DNA of 10,693 nucleotides, taken from positions 1 through 10,693 of the forward strand of contig JALUUZ010000277.1 in NCBI GenBank assembly GCA_027021095.1. Direction: 5' to 3'. The first letter of the stretch is position 1. The number at the start of each line of letters is the position of its first letter. Positions 1 through 6,465 of this stretch are shown piece by piece. The DNA is from Gammaproteobacteria bacterium. Lineage in GTDB: Bacteria; Pseudomonadota; Gammaproteobacteria; SZUA-21. The notes below the pieces were generated by a model. It had not been told where the DNA came from and did no database searches. It worked only from the letters and a program-made list of their open reading frames with translations. Made by a program: the position numbers and the translations under genes.

Positions 1-165
1 CTCACCGTCCAGCAACAGCAAGGTGGTCTCTTCGAAACTGCTGTGCTCGGCAAGCTGCTCCAACGGATAACCACGGTAGGTAAGCACCCCGCGCTGGCCG
101 TCAATATCGGAAATATTGGACTTGGTGGCAGGCACGCCTGCCAGGCCCGGCAGATATTCACTCAT
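1..165 (-). CDS. gltA: Citrate synthase, N-terminal fragment (runs off left edge)
   Basis: These are the first 55 codons of a citrate synthase-family enzyme, which condenses acetyl-CoA with oxaloacetate at the entry to the TCA cycle. The protein begins MSEYLPGLAGVPATKSNISD and continues with IDGQRGVLTYRGYPLEQLAE, the conserved 'D-G-x-x-G-x-L-x-Y-R-G-Y-P' block near the N-terminus of the family, then a Leu-rich helix. It lacks the extra N-terminal domain of E. coli-type GltA, so it is the short-leader form. The ATG at 165-163 is preceded by GGAG with a 6-base spacer, which supports this start. The catalytic residues lie outside the window, so 2-methylcitrate synthase (prpC) cannot be excluded. 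Family assignment is firm; the exact substrate is inferred. Confidence 0.85.
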   Translation of the reverse strand, partial: MSEYLPGLAGVPATKSNISDIDGQRGVLTYRGYPLEQLAEHSSFEETTLLLLDGE

Positions 166-227
166 ACGTTACTCCGTTCAGTAGCGACAGAAACAAACCG
201 TCATACAACCGGTTCAAGCTGCAAGCG

Positions 228-236
228 ATTGTACCA
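228..236 (-). promoter_or_regulatory. Candidate extended -10 promoter element for the citrate synthase gene
   Basis: On the minus strand the sequence reads TGG followed by TACAAT. This matches the extended -10 pattern TG-N-TATAAT with one mismatch in the hexamer. It lies about 63 bases upstream of the citrate synthase ATG. No good -35 hexamer is visible at 16-18 bases, which is tolerated by extended -10 promoters. This is a motif match only. Confidence 0.4.
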
Positions 237-265
237 TAGGGCATTTATAACGGGGTATTTGATTT

Positions 266-280
266 GGGCAGTAACTGCCC
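266..280. promoter_or_regulatory. 15-base palindrome upstream of the citrate synthase promoter (possible operator)
   Basis: GGGCAGT and ACTGCCC are perfect inverted 7-base arms around one central A. The centre lies about 50 bases upstream of the start site expected from the -10 element at 228-236, a position typical of an activator site. No T-run follows on either strand, so it does not look like a terminator. I do not recognise the regulator. Confidence 0.35.
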
Positions 281-304
281 GGCTGGTGAATCAATAATTT
301 GCGG

Positions 305-333
305 CACTAAAAAAGGCGTATCGCTACGCCTTT
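305..333 (-). terminator. Rho-independent terminator of erpA
   Basis: Read on the minus strand, a perfect 9-base stem (AAAGGCGTA pairing with TACGCCTTT, at 325-333 and 312-320) closes a 4-base loop. The 3' arm runs into a stretch of six or more T residues. It begins 39 bases after the erpA stop codon and separates erpA from the downstream citrate synthase gene, which has its own promoter candidate. Confidence 0.85.
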
Positions 334-371
334 CCGCGACCAGGCCGTAACCAGCGGGTTGCCGCACACGG

Positions 372-704
372 TCAGATCGAAAACGAGGAACCGCAACCGC
401 AGGTCGTCTTGGCATTCGGGTTGTTGATCACGAACCTTGAACCCTGCAGATCCTCGACATAGTCGATCGTCGCCCCCATCAGGTACTGGAAGCTCATCGG
501 ATCGACCAGCAGGGATACACCCTCGTTCACGATCTCCGTGTCGTCTTCAGCGACATTCTCATCGAAATCAAAGCCATACTGAAACCCTGAACAACCGCCG
601 CCACTGACGAACACGCGCAGCTTCAGCTGCGGATTGTTTTCTTCCTCGATCAAGGCCTTGACCTTCCGGGCTGCATTGTCTGTAAATTCCAGATTCTCAG
701 TCAC
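372..704 (-). CDS. erpA: Iron-sulfur cluster insertion protein ErpA (A-type carrier)
   Basis: This is a 110-residue A-type Fe-S carrier. It receives assembled clusters and passes them to apo-proteins; in E. coli it serves, among others, the IspG/IspH isoprenoid enzymes. The family signature is complete: one Cys in the GGGCSGF motif (C38) and the C-terminal CGCG pair (C102, C104), the three ligands of the family. Length is normal. The reading frame starts at a GTG (704-702), and the following residues TENLEFTDNAA match the usual ErpA N-terminus. An AGG/GAG stretch lies just upstream, so GTG is the likely start. It is the last gene of the argC - DUF6776 - bactofilin - erpA strand group, but a 146-base AT-rich gap before it suggests its own promoter. 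A strong terminator follows. IscA is the alternative, but no other isc genes are nearby. Confidence 0.95.
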   Translation of the reverse strand: MTENLEFTDNAARKVKALIEEENNPQLKLRVFVSGGGCSGFQYGFDFDENVAEDDTEIVNEGVSLLVDPMSFQYLMGATIDYVEDLQGSRFVINNPNAKTTCGCGSSFSI

Positions 705-850
705 TTTCTCTTACCTGCGAAAAACCATACTTAGTACGTTGTATACCCCTGCTCATCGATCAAGCGGTTGCACAACCACAAGCAGAGGTAAAATGAAATA
801 GTAAATTAAACATTCCTAATATACAACGATACTATACTTGAGTGTTTCGT
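705..850 (-). promoter_or_regulatory. AT-rich leader of erpA, probable promoter region
   Basis: These 146 bases lie between the bactofilin stop and the erpA start and are clearly richer in A+T than the flanking genes, especially at 780-845. Several TATA-like stretches occur (for example TATAGT and TATATT on the minus strand), but I cannot pick one -35/-10 pair with confidence. An inverted repeat GGTTG-CA-CAACC sits at 766-777 and could be an operator. I see no recognisable IscR type 1 box. Confidence 0.35.
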
Positions 851-1276
851 TCAACTATCACCCGCGGATTTCGCAATCTGAATCTCTGCCGCCAGCAGCT
901 TGGGTTCGTCATCCTCCTCACCAAGGTGTACCAGCTTGCCGTTGACCTCGGCCCCGAGTAACATTTCGATCAGGTTGTAGTGCACATTGCCGATCACCCT
1001 GGCCTTCGAGGCCAGTTCAATCCGTTCAAACGCATGCACATCGCCTTTGACACAACCGTTCAATACGATATGCGGCACCCGGACTTCACCCTCGATGACC
1101 CCGTTCTCGCTCAAGGTCAGCAGCGAGCCGGTTTCCGCCTCGGCGACGACATTACCCTTGATAATGCCGTCCACATGCAATCCGCCGGAAAATACCACGT
1201 CACCATTGACCTGCGTATTCTGACCGATCAATGTCTCGATTTTCGCCACTGCCTGATTCTTTTTGCTACCCAACAT
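851..1276 (-). CDS. Bactofilin (polymer-forming cytoskeletal protein)
   Basis: This is a 141-residue bactofilin (BacM/CcmA/DUF583 family). These proteins form nucleotide-independent filaments from a right-handed beta-helix and usually act as scaffolds at the cytoplasmic face of the inner membrane for cell-shape or wall-modifying proteins. The core at about residues 13-115 shows short repeated turns of the type x-V-x-G-x-V/I (VNGDVVFSGGLHVDGIIKGN, later VIEGEV, VKGDV, VIGNV, VNGKLV). The tail is acidic, then Lys/Ala-rich. There is no membrane segment. I chose the ATG at 1276 because a strong AGAGGGGG ribosome site sits 5 bases upstream. A longer frame from a GTG at 1309 would overlap the previous gene and lacks such a site. 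It starts 11 bases after that gene ends, so the two are very likely co-transcribed. Confidence 0.92.
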   Translation of the reverse strand: MLGSKKNQAVAKIETLIGQNTQVNGDVVFSGGLHVDGIIKGNVVAEAETGSLLTLSENGVIEGEVRVPHIVLNGCVKGDVHAFERIELASKARVIGNVHYNLIEMLLGAEVNGKLVHLGEEDDEPKLLAAEIQIAKSAGDS

Positions 1277-1287
1277 CAATACCCCCT

Positions 1288-2061
1288 CTAAGTGCTTTTG
1301 ATCGGCCACGCAATGCGCTTTTCGATACTAGTATGACTACGACCTCTCCTCCGGTTGGGTACTACCTGCACGCGAACGCTGCGCGGTCTGAAGCCCTCCG
1401 GCAAGACCAGCTTGCCTTCAAAGCTCTTATAATATTTCATTGAAAATTTCATCACCGCGTCCTCCGAGGAGGACACATCTTTCAGGCGAATGGTCTTGCG
1501 CGAACCGTCAGGACCAAGCCCGCTGATATACATATTGACGACACCACTCACGGTATGATGACGGTTCTTCAAACCATGGATCTGTATCAATGTCAGCTTG
1601 TAGTAGTACAATCCCTTTTCCGAGCCTTCATCGATCTTGAAACTGTGAATGCGCAAACCGGCATGGCTCGCATTGGGCGACACGATATTGCGGTAGAACT
1701 GCAGCTCTTCACGGATCTGGAAGTTCTCGCGGCGTAATTTCTCCAGTGTTTCCTTGACCTTCTTGTGCGCGTGCCCATCGATCCTGTTCAGACTCTCGAG
1801 CCGTGCGACTTCCGTACGCAACCCCCTGATCGTGTCCTTCTTCTCCCGCAGCTTGCTCTTGAATACCTTGAGCAATTCCGCATTGCTCTTATTCCTGGCA
1901 ACGGCCACCTCGATTCCGATGTCTGCATCGTCATACCCGACATTGTAGGTCACCACGATACTGACACTGACCAGGATCGCGGCGAGCGCAAACCAGAAAA
2001 ACATTTTCCATGGATTCTGCTCTTTGATGACCAGGTTGGCACGTCTTCGTCTTACAGGCAT
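1288..2061 (-). CDS. Membrane-anchored coiled-coil protein, DUF6776-like, partner of bactofilin
   Basis: This 257-residue protein has no assigned biochemical function. It has a basic N-terminus (RRRR at 4-7), one membrane segment at about 19-40, then a charged heptad-like helical stretch at about 55-125 that should form a coiled coil. A mixed, beta-rich C-terminal domain (about 133-250) with many basic residues follows. The predicted topology is a single inner-membrane anchor with the bulk in the periplasm, resembling the general plan of MreC-type scaffold proteins; that resemblance is inference, not homology. The gene sits between argC and bactofilin in the same strand, 11 bases from bactofilin, as I recall for the hypothetical gene in the corresponding Pseudomonas cluster. 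The Shine-Dalgarno site before the ATG is weak. The DUF6776 assignment is from memory of the family and its context. Confidence 0.75.
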   Translation of the reverse strand: MPVRRRRANLVIKEQNPWKMFFWFALAAILVSVSIVVTYNVGYDDADIGIEVAVARNKSNAELLKVFKSKLREKKDTIRGLRTEVARLESLNRIDGHAHKKVKETLEKLRRENFQIREELQFYRNIVSPNASHAGLRIHSFKIDEGSEKGLYYYKLTLIQIHGLKNRHHTVSGVVNMYISGLGPDGSRKTIRLKDVSSSEDAVMKFSMKYYKSFEGKLVLPEGFRPRSVRVQVVPNRRRGRSHTSIEKRIAWPIKST

Positions 2062-2339
2062 AAACTTAGTATTTCCATCCCAGATTGAACAACTCTACAA
2101 AACGTCACTCGACCACGGTCAGCGACAACATTGACTGTAAACGATACTGTAAACGATCACAATACACCTAGCCCGTATTTCCCGCCAGCCACTGGCGAAA
2201 CAGGCACCACACGCTTGTCACGCACGCCGCGGCAATCCCTGCATGCCGCCGGTATCCAGTTAAAACCGGCTGACAAAGCCTAAATCCTGCGTAAAAAATA
2301 CGGCATTTTTAAGCGGACAAAACGCCGGCCTGCCTGTTG
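2062..2339 (-). other. Intergenic region between argC and the coiled-coil gene
   Basis: These 278 bases carry no convincing gene. They hold a perfect tandem 12-base repeat (2134-2157), a 6-base inverted repeat GCCGGT/ACCGGC with an 11-base loop at 2248-2270, and an AT-only hairpin (2294-2310) about 30 bases after the argC stop that could weakly terminate argC. A promoter for the coiled-coil/bactofilin pair is expected in the AT-richer part near 2062-2165, but no clear hexamers are seen. Confidence 0.4.
2134..2157. repeat. Perfect tandem repeat of 12 bases (2 copies)
   Basis: ACTGTAAACGAT occurs twice head to tail with no spacer. It lies 73-96 bases upstream of the start of the coiled-coil gene (ATG at 2061), within the expected promoter zone. 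It may be two binding sites on one face of the helix (12 bases is close to one turn) or a simple local duplication. Confidence 0.7.
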
Positions 2340-3380
2340 TCACGGACTAAGCGGTGCAATATCCAAGCCAGCCGTTTCATCAAATCCGAACATCAGGTTC
2401 ATGTTCTGCACTGCCTGGCCCGCCGCCCCCTTGACCAGGTTGTCGATCACCGACAAGACCACGACGACATCCTGATTCTGCGGCTTGTGCACCGCTATAC
2501 GGCAGACGTTCGAACCTTTGACGCTGCGGGTCTCAGGGTGTGCACCCGGTTCCAGCACATCGACAAAAGGCTCCTCGAGATAACGGTCCTTGTACAGCTG
2601 ATACAAGGCATCCTGTGTCAGTGTCTTGTCTTTTATTTCTGCATACAGCGTTGCATGAATCCCCCTGATCATCGGCACCAGGTGCGGCACGAACGTCAAC
2701 CCGACCGGCAGACCCGATACGGCCACCAGTGCCTGCCTGATTTCCGGCTGATGCCTGTGCCCCGGCACCGCGTAGGCCTTAAAACTCTCGCTGGTTTCAC
2801 ACAACAGGTTTGCAACCTTGGCGCCCCGCCCCGCACCACTGACCCCGGACTTTGCATCGACGATCAGCCGTGTACTGTCCACCAGGTCTTTTTCGATCAG
2901 TGGTAAAAACCCGAGAATCGTTGCGGTTGGATAGCACCCTGGATTGGCAAGCACCTGGGCGCTGCGGATAAGTTCACGATGCATCTCCGGCAGCCCGTAG
3001 ACCGCTTCCAACAGCAGATCCGGGCATTGGTGCGGCTCACCATACCAATGCTCCCACTCCTGCGCATCCTTCAACCTGAAATCGGCCGCCAGATCGATGA
3101 CCTTGACACCGATTTCCAGCAGTTCCCTGGCCATTTTCATTGCGGTCCCATTGGGTGTGGCAAAAAACACCAAGTCACACCGGGTCAGCTCCGCCAAATC
3201 CGGCTCACTGAATTCCAGGTCCACCAGGCGACGCAGGCTTGGAAAGACCTCTGCCACCGGCCTGCCCATCTCGCTGCGGGACGTAATTGACTTCAATGTC
3301 ACTTCCGGATGCAGCGCCAACAACCGTAACAGCTCGACACCGGTGTATCCGGTGCCGCCAACTATGCCTACTTTGATCAT
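2340..3380 (-). CDS. argC: N-acetyl-gamma-glutamyl-phosphate reductase
   Basis: ArgC catalyses the NADPH-dependent reduction of N-acetylglutamyl-phosphate to N-acetylglutamate semialdehyde, the third step of arginine synthesis in the cytoplasm. The 346-residue length is normal. The N-terminal dinucleotide-binding loop is GIVGGTGYTGVELLRLL (residues 5-21). The catalytic cysteine is C149 in VLANPGCYPTA, and the substrate-domain motif SGVSGAGRGAK follows. The ATG at 3380 begins the protein directly with the nucleotide-binding strand and is preceded by AGGGTGAG, so the start is sound. It is the first gene of the minus-strand group, with 278 bases to the next gene. A promoter candidate lies about 260 bases upstream. 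Confidence 0.97.
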   Translation of the reverse strand: MIKVGIVGGTGYTGVELLRLLALHPEVTLKSITSRSEMGRPVAEVFPSLRRLVDLEFSEPDLAELTRCDLVFFATPNGTAMKMARELLEIGVKVIDLAADFRLKDAQEWEHWYGEPHQCPDLLLEAVYGLPEMHRELIRSAQVLANPGCYPTATILGFLPLIEKDLVDSTRLIVDAKSGVSGAGRGAKVANLLCETSESFKAYAVPGHRHQPEIRQALVAVSGLPVGLTFVPHLVPMIRGIHATLYAEIKDKTLTQDALYQLYKDRYLEEPFVDVLEPGAHPETRSVKGSNVCRIAVHKPQNQDVVVVLSVIDNLVKGAAGQAVQNMNLMFGFDETAGLDIAPLSP

Positions 3381-3630
3381 TTCTCACCCTGCCACTACTG
3401 CTGATCCATTATCCATTCAAGTACAAACGCTTCTGCTTCTTATGACCTCGGCCCAGGACAGCAGCGCCCGACCGCCAAGGTTCCAGCGCACTCTGTCACC
3501 ACCCTGCTGTCGTACTGCGCACGGCGGCAAGCAAGGCCGTCCTGCACTGACCGCTTACGGCGCAAGCATTCAACCTTTCTTTGCACCACCGCGGATTACC
3601 AATACCTCTGCCAGACCAGGTATGGTAAGC

Positions 3631-3655
3631 TATTCTACCACAAGGTATTCTACCA
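3631..3655. repeat. Two direct copies of TATTCTACCA in the argC upstream region
   Basis: The 10-base unit occurs at 3631-3640 and 3646-3655, separated by 5 bases, so the copies are 15 bases apart. On the minus strand each copy contains TAGAAT, a good -10 hexamer. An imperfect inverted repeat also spans the region (CCAGGTATGGTA at 3616-3627 against TACCATCTGG at 3651-3660). Confidence 0.7.
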
Positions 3656-3674
3656 TCTGGAAAACTCTGATCAA
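3647..3674 (-). promoter_or_regulatory. Candidate promoter of argC
   Basis: On the minus strand TTGATC (3674-3669) and TAGAAT (3652-3647) are spaced by 16 bases, matching the sigma-70 consensus at 4/6 and 5/6 positions. This would give an argC leader of about 260 bases, which is long. A second TAGAAT lies 15 bases downstream (3637-3632). Motif match only. Confidence 0.4.
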
Positions 3675-3914
3675 TTCATGGACTTGGTTCGTTTGTACGA
3701 TCCGCGCAGGCCCTATCACCACCGTTCGTAGCGAGGCGGAGCAAGGGTGCGGCATGGGTGGCTTTCGCGATCGAGGAGCGCGACAGAGATACATTGGCTA
3801 TCTTAAAGGGGACGCTGGCTAGCAGTTTTTGCTTCTACACAAGAACACCGGACGAACTGTCGCTCCCGGCAAACATCAAGGCCCCAAGGCATTGAAAACC
3901 AGAATAAACCGACA

Positions 3915-5720
3915 ATGAGTCTCAAACTGGAAAATCTCAGGCTGCGCCTGTCCAAGGCCGACGCATTGCCTCAACTGGCGCTGATGGGAGTGCTCAGCGG
4001 CCTGCTGGCAGGCGCAGTGATCGTCGTTTTCCGGCTGGCGATAGAATACCTGCAGCTTCAGTTTCTGCCTGGTCAGCCAAGTCACGGTTATCTGCCCGGC
4101 CATACACTGGAAACCTATGAACAGCTGCCGGCCCTCTGGCGCTTCACCCTGCCGGTGCTCGGCGGCCTGTCGCTCGGGCTGATGTACTGGCTGATCACAC
4201 GCAATACCATGCTGCAGGTCGGCGTGGTCCACGTCATGGAACGGCTCGTCTACTACCAAGGGGTGCTGCCCTTACGCAATATGCTGCTGCAGTTTTTTGG
4301 CGCGGTGTTGAGTATCGTCAGCGGCTTCAGCGCCGGACGTGAGGGTCCCGGCATCCACCTGGGCGCCGCCAGTGGCAGCCTGATCGGCCAGTATATGAAA
4401 CTGCCGAACAACAGCATCCGTATCCTTGTCGCCAGTGGCGCCGCTGCCGCCATCGCCGCCTCGTTCAATACACCACTGGCCGGCGTGGTGTTCGCGATGG
4501 AAGTGATCGTCATGGAATATACACTGGCCGGATTCACACCGGTGATTCTCGCTTCAGTCACCGCCGCGACCCTGACGCGTTTTATTTTCGGCGATGAAAT
4601 CGCCTTTACTGTCGTCGAGACAAAGATCTCCACCTTGACCGAACTGCCTTATATCGCCGCCGCAGGCCTGGCCATCGGCAGCCTGGCCGCACTGTTCATC
4701 AGCCTGATCAGGCGCGTCAACCAGTTTGCGCTGAACAAGCCCATGTTTCTACGCATGTGCCTGGCCGGCCTGATCACCGGCCTGCTGGCCCTGTATGCCC
4801 CGGCCAGTTCGATCATGGGAGTGGGTTACGATACAGTGAACAACGCATTGACGGGGTCACTGGCCAGCCTGACAGTGACTGTACTGCTGGTCATCCTGCT
4901 GGCGAAAATCGTCGCGACGGCGACTACACTTGGCCTTGGCGTACCCGCCGGCCTGATTGCACCGACCTTGTTTATCGGCGCGATCGCCGGACTCCTGGCC
5001 GGGATCGGCGCCAAAACGCTCTATGCCAGCCCGTCGTCGGAAGGCTACTACGCATTGCTGGGCATGGGGGCAATGATGGGGGCGACACTGCAGGCGCCAC
5101 TGGCCGCCTTGACCGCCATGCTGGAAATGACTCAAAACTCGGACATCATCCTGCCAGGCATGCTGATCATCGTCATGGCCAGCCTGACAAGCCGTGAGCT
5201 GTTCGGCAAAAAATCCGTGTTTATCGCGCTGATGCAGGTACGCGGCCTGGATTACCGCAGCGACCCGATCTCACAGTCGCTGCTGCGCCTGGGTGTCGCC
5301 GGCGCGATGGACCGGGACACCGAGTCGCTGCCGGCACAGGTCACGCTGGACAAGGTGCACGTGGTACTCGATCGAAGTCCACGCTGGATCGTCGTTATCG
5401 ATGACGACAAAAAACCGCTGGCGCTGATGCCGACGGCCGACCTTGCCCACGCCTACCTGGAGCTCACTCAATATCCGCGTGACGATGGACCGCCGCACGA
5501 CAAGCTGCCGCAGACACTGAACCTGATGGAAATCCCGGCAAAAAGAAAACAGCTTGCACCCATTTCGCTGCAGGCCAACCTGCAGGAAGCACTCGACACC
5601 TTGCAGCAGACCGGCGCCGAGGCACTGTATGTCTATCGCTATGGCACCGCCGGCGCGCCTCATATCTATGGCATACTGACCCGAAGCCTTATTGAAGAAA
5701 CCTACCAAAAAGGAGTCTGA
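3915..5720 (+). CDS. ClC-family anion channel/transporter with C-terminal CBS-like region
   Basis: This 601-residue inner-membrane protein belongs to the ClC chloride channel / H+-coupled antiporter family. The membrane part spans about residues 20-440. The gating-glutamate motif GREGP is intact (141-145, E143), followed by the helix pair with SFNTPLAGVVFAMEV (183-197). The third pore motif is GLIAP (346-350) rather than GxFxP. The first motif, usually GSGIP, aligns with VGVVH (102-106), so the central Ser is absent. The position of the internal proton glutamate aligns with V197, and the pore Tyr aligns with F436. Residues about 450-601 resemble a degenerate pair of CBS domains, the regulatory module of many ClC proteins. 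No Shine-Dalgarno site precedes the ATG at 3915. An internal ATG (codon 24) would cut into the first helix, so 3915 is preferred. The gene ends one base before hemJ. The transported ion cannot be stated. Confidence 0.9.
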   Translation: MSLKLENLRLRLSKADALPQLALMGVLSGLLAGAVIVVFRLAIEYLQLQFLPGQPSHGYLPGHTLETYEQLPALWRFTLPVLGGLSLGLMYWLITRNTMLQVGVVHVMERLVYYQGVLPLRNMLLQFFGAVLSIVSGFSAGREGPGIHLGAASGSLIGQYMKLPNNSIRILVASGAAAAIAASFNTPLAGVVFAMEVIVMEYTLAGFTPVILASVTAATLTRFIFGDEIAFTVVETKISTLTELPYIAAAGLAIGSLAALFISLIRRVNQFALNKPMFLRMCLAGLITGLLALYAPASSIMGVGYDTVNNALTGSLASLTVTVLLVILLAKIVATATTLGLGVPAGLIAPTLFIGAIAGLLAGIGAKTLYASPSSEGYYALLGMGAMMGATLQAPLAALTAMLEMTQNSDIILPGMLIIVMASLTSRELFGKKSVFIALMQVRGLDYRSDPISQSLLRLGVAGAMDRDTESLPAQVTLDKVHVVLDRSPRWIVVIDDDKKPLALMPTADLAHAYLELTQYPRDDGPPHDKLPQTLNLMEIPAKRKQLAPISLQANLQEALDTLQQTGAEALYVYRYGTAGAPHIYGILTRSLIEETYQKGV

Positions 5721-5721
5721 C

Positions 5722-6138
5722 GTGTTATGGGTTAAAGCCTTCCACCTAGTCTTTATGGTCACATGGTTTGCAGGGTTATTTTATCTGCCACGTCTTTTTG
5801 TGTATCATGCGCAGACACAAGATGAACCGGGCTACGAACGCTTCCTGGTAATGGAAAAAAAACTTTTCATTATCATGACGATCGGCGCTGTATTCACCGC
5901 GGCCCTCGGCGCTGTGCTGTACACGAACTTTGAGGCTGCGCCACGCTGGTTCCTGGTCAAGATGGGACTGGTCGCCGTACTGGCCGGGTATCACCTGTAT
6001 TGCTACCGGATCATGCTGCATTTCCGCCATCGGCACAATACAAGAACCCATGTGTTCTACCGTTGGTTCAATGAAGCCCCGGCACTATTACTAATCGCAA
6101 TAGTGGTATTAGCTGTTTTAAAACAACAGCTGCTGTGA
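5722..6138 (+). CDS. hemJ: Protoporphyrinogen IX oxidase HemJ
   Basis: HemJ oxidises protoporphyrinogen IX to protoporphyrin IX, the penultimate step of heme synthesis, in the inner membrane. The 138-residue protein has four membrane segments (about 6-28, 48-67, 77-95, 117-136), the usual size for the family. Conserved residues are visible: H8 in KAFHLVFMVTWFAGLFYLPR and K80 in WFLVKMGLV, corresponding to the His and Lys reported as essential in HemJ; the ending RWFNEAPALLLIAIV is also typical. The start is taken as GTG at 5722 because GGAG lies 6 bases upstream and the protein then begins at the family's usual point. A longer frame from an ATG at 5692 lies inside the ClC gene. The one-base gap to ClC suggests translational coupling. 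Confidence 0.93.
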   Translation: MLWVKAFHLVFMVTWFAGLFYLPRLFVYHAQTQDEPGYERFLVMEKKLFIIMTIGAVFTAALGAVLYTNFEAAPRWFLVKMGLVAVLAGYHLYCYRIMLHFRHRHNTRTHVFYRWFNEAPALLLIAIVVLAVLKQQLL

Positions 6139-6183
6139 ATCACGTAGAATGAACACCGCCAACGAAAACTCTGAGGAAAAACC

Positions 6184-6465
6184 ATGAGCAGACTCGTACA
6201 ATGTGTCGTCCTGAAACAAGAATCACCGGGGCTGGAGTCGGTCCCGCACCCCGGCGAACTGGGCAAGCGCATCTATGAAAACGTCTCGGCCGAAGGCTGG
6301 AAGAAATGGCTCGAACACCTGACGATGATCATCAACGAAAACGGCCTCAATACCGCGGACCCGCGCAGCCTCGAACTGATTGAAAAACACATGCTTGGTT
6401 TTTTGTTCGGCGAAGGGGAATTTGCCGGCGCCCAGGGATTCCAACCACCCAGGGCAAAAAAATAG
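6184..6465 (+). CDS. yggX: YggX, Fe(2+)-trafficking / oxidative damage protection protein
   Basis: YggX is a small cytoplasmic protein that protects Fe-S enzymes from oxidative damage and is thought to handle labile iron. The 93-residue product matches the family along its length: conserved Cys at position 7 (MSRLVQCVVLK), the PGELGKRIYENVS block, a Trp-rich helix (GWKKWLEHLTMIINE), and the C-terminal GFQPP. GAGG lies 7 bases before the ATG. It starts 45 bases after hemJ, so co-transcription is likely; a weak TAGAAT in the gap could give it its own promoter. It is convergent with batD, whose stop codon lies only 9 bases away. Confidence 0.95.
   Translation: MSRLVQCVVLKQESPGLESVPHPGELGKRIYENVSAEGWKKWLEHLTMIINENGLNTADPRSLELIEKHMLGFLFGEGEFAGAQGFQPPRAKK

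Larger units (their letters stand above)
3381..3914. other. Intergenic region between divergent argC and ClC genes
   Basis: This 534-base gap carries no gene I can support. An open plus-strand frame crosses part of it but starts antisense inside argC and gives a protein with no family character. The left half probably contains the argC leader and promoter (see 3631-3674). A hairpin-capable stretch TCGCG...CGCGA occurs around 3764-3782, and two near-copies of ACGGC(G)GCAAGCA occur at 3521-3533 and 3557-3568. No promoter or Shine-Dalgarno site for the ClC gene could be identified. A small RNA or remnant sequence is possible, without positive evidence. Confidence 0.5.

Noticed and set aside
766..777. 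GGTTG-CA-CAACC as an IscR or other Fe-S regulator site
   Set aside because: It does not match an IscR site that I recognise and is short enough to occur by chance. Noted only as part of the erpA leader.
2294..2310. AT-only hairpin after argC as a terminator
   Set aside because: The 6-base stem is only A-T pairs and lacks a proper T-run on the minus strand after a stable stem. Mentioned in the intergenic entry but not called.
3097..3822. Plus-strand open frame of 241 codons crossing the 5' part of argC and the gap
   Set aside because: It begins antisense within argC, has Ser/Thr/Pro-rich composition without domain character, and has no ribosome site. It is a shadow of argC extended by chance.
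4757..5197. Plus-strand frame of 146 codons inside the ClC gene
   Set aside because: It overlaps ClC coding sequence fully in another frame. The Arg/Gly/Asp-rich product is typical of shadow frames in GC-rich DNA.
6111..6131. Inverted repeat AGCTGTT/AACAGCT at the end of hemJ as a terminator
   Set aside because: It lies inside the hemJ coding end, has no following T-run, and yggX begins shortly after.
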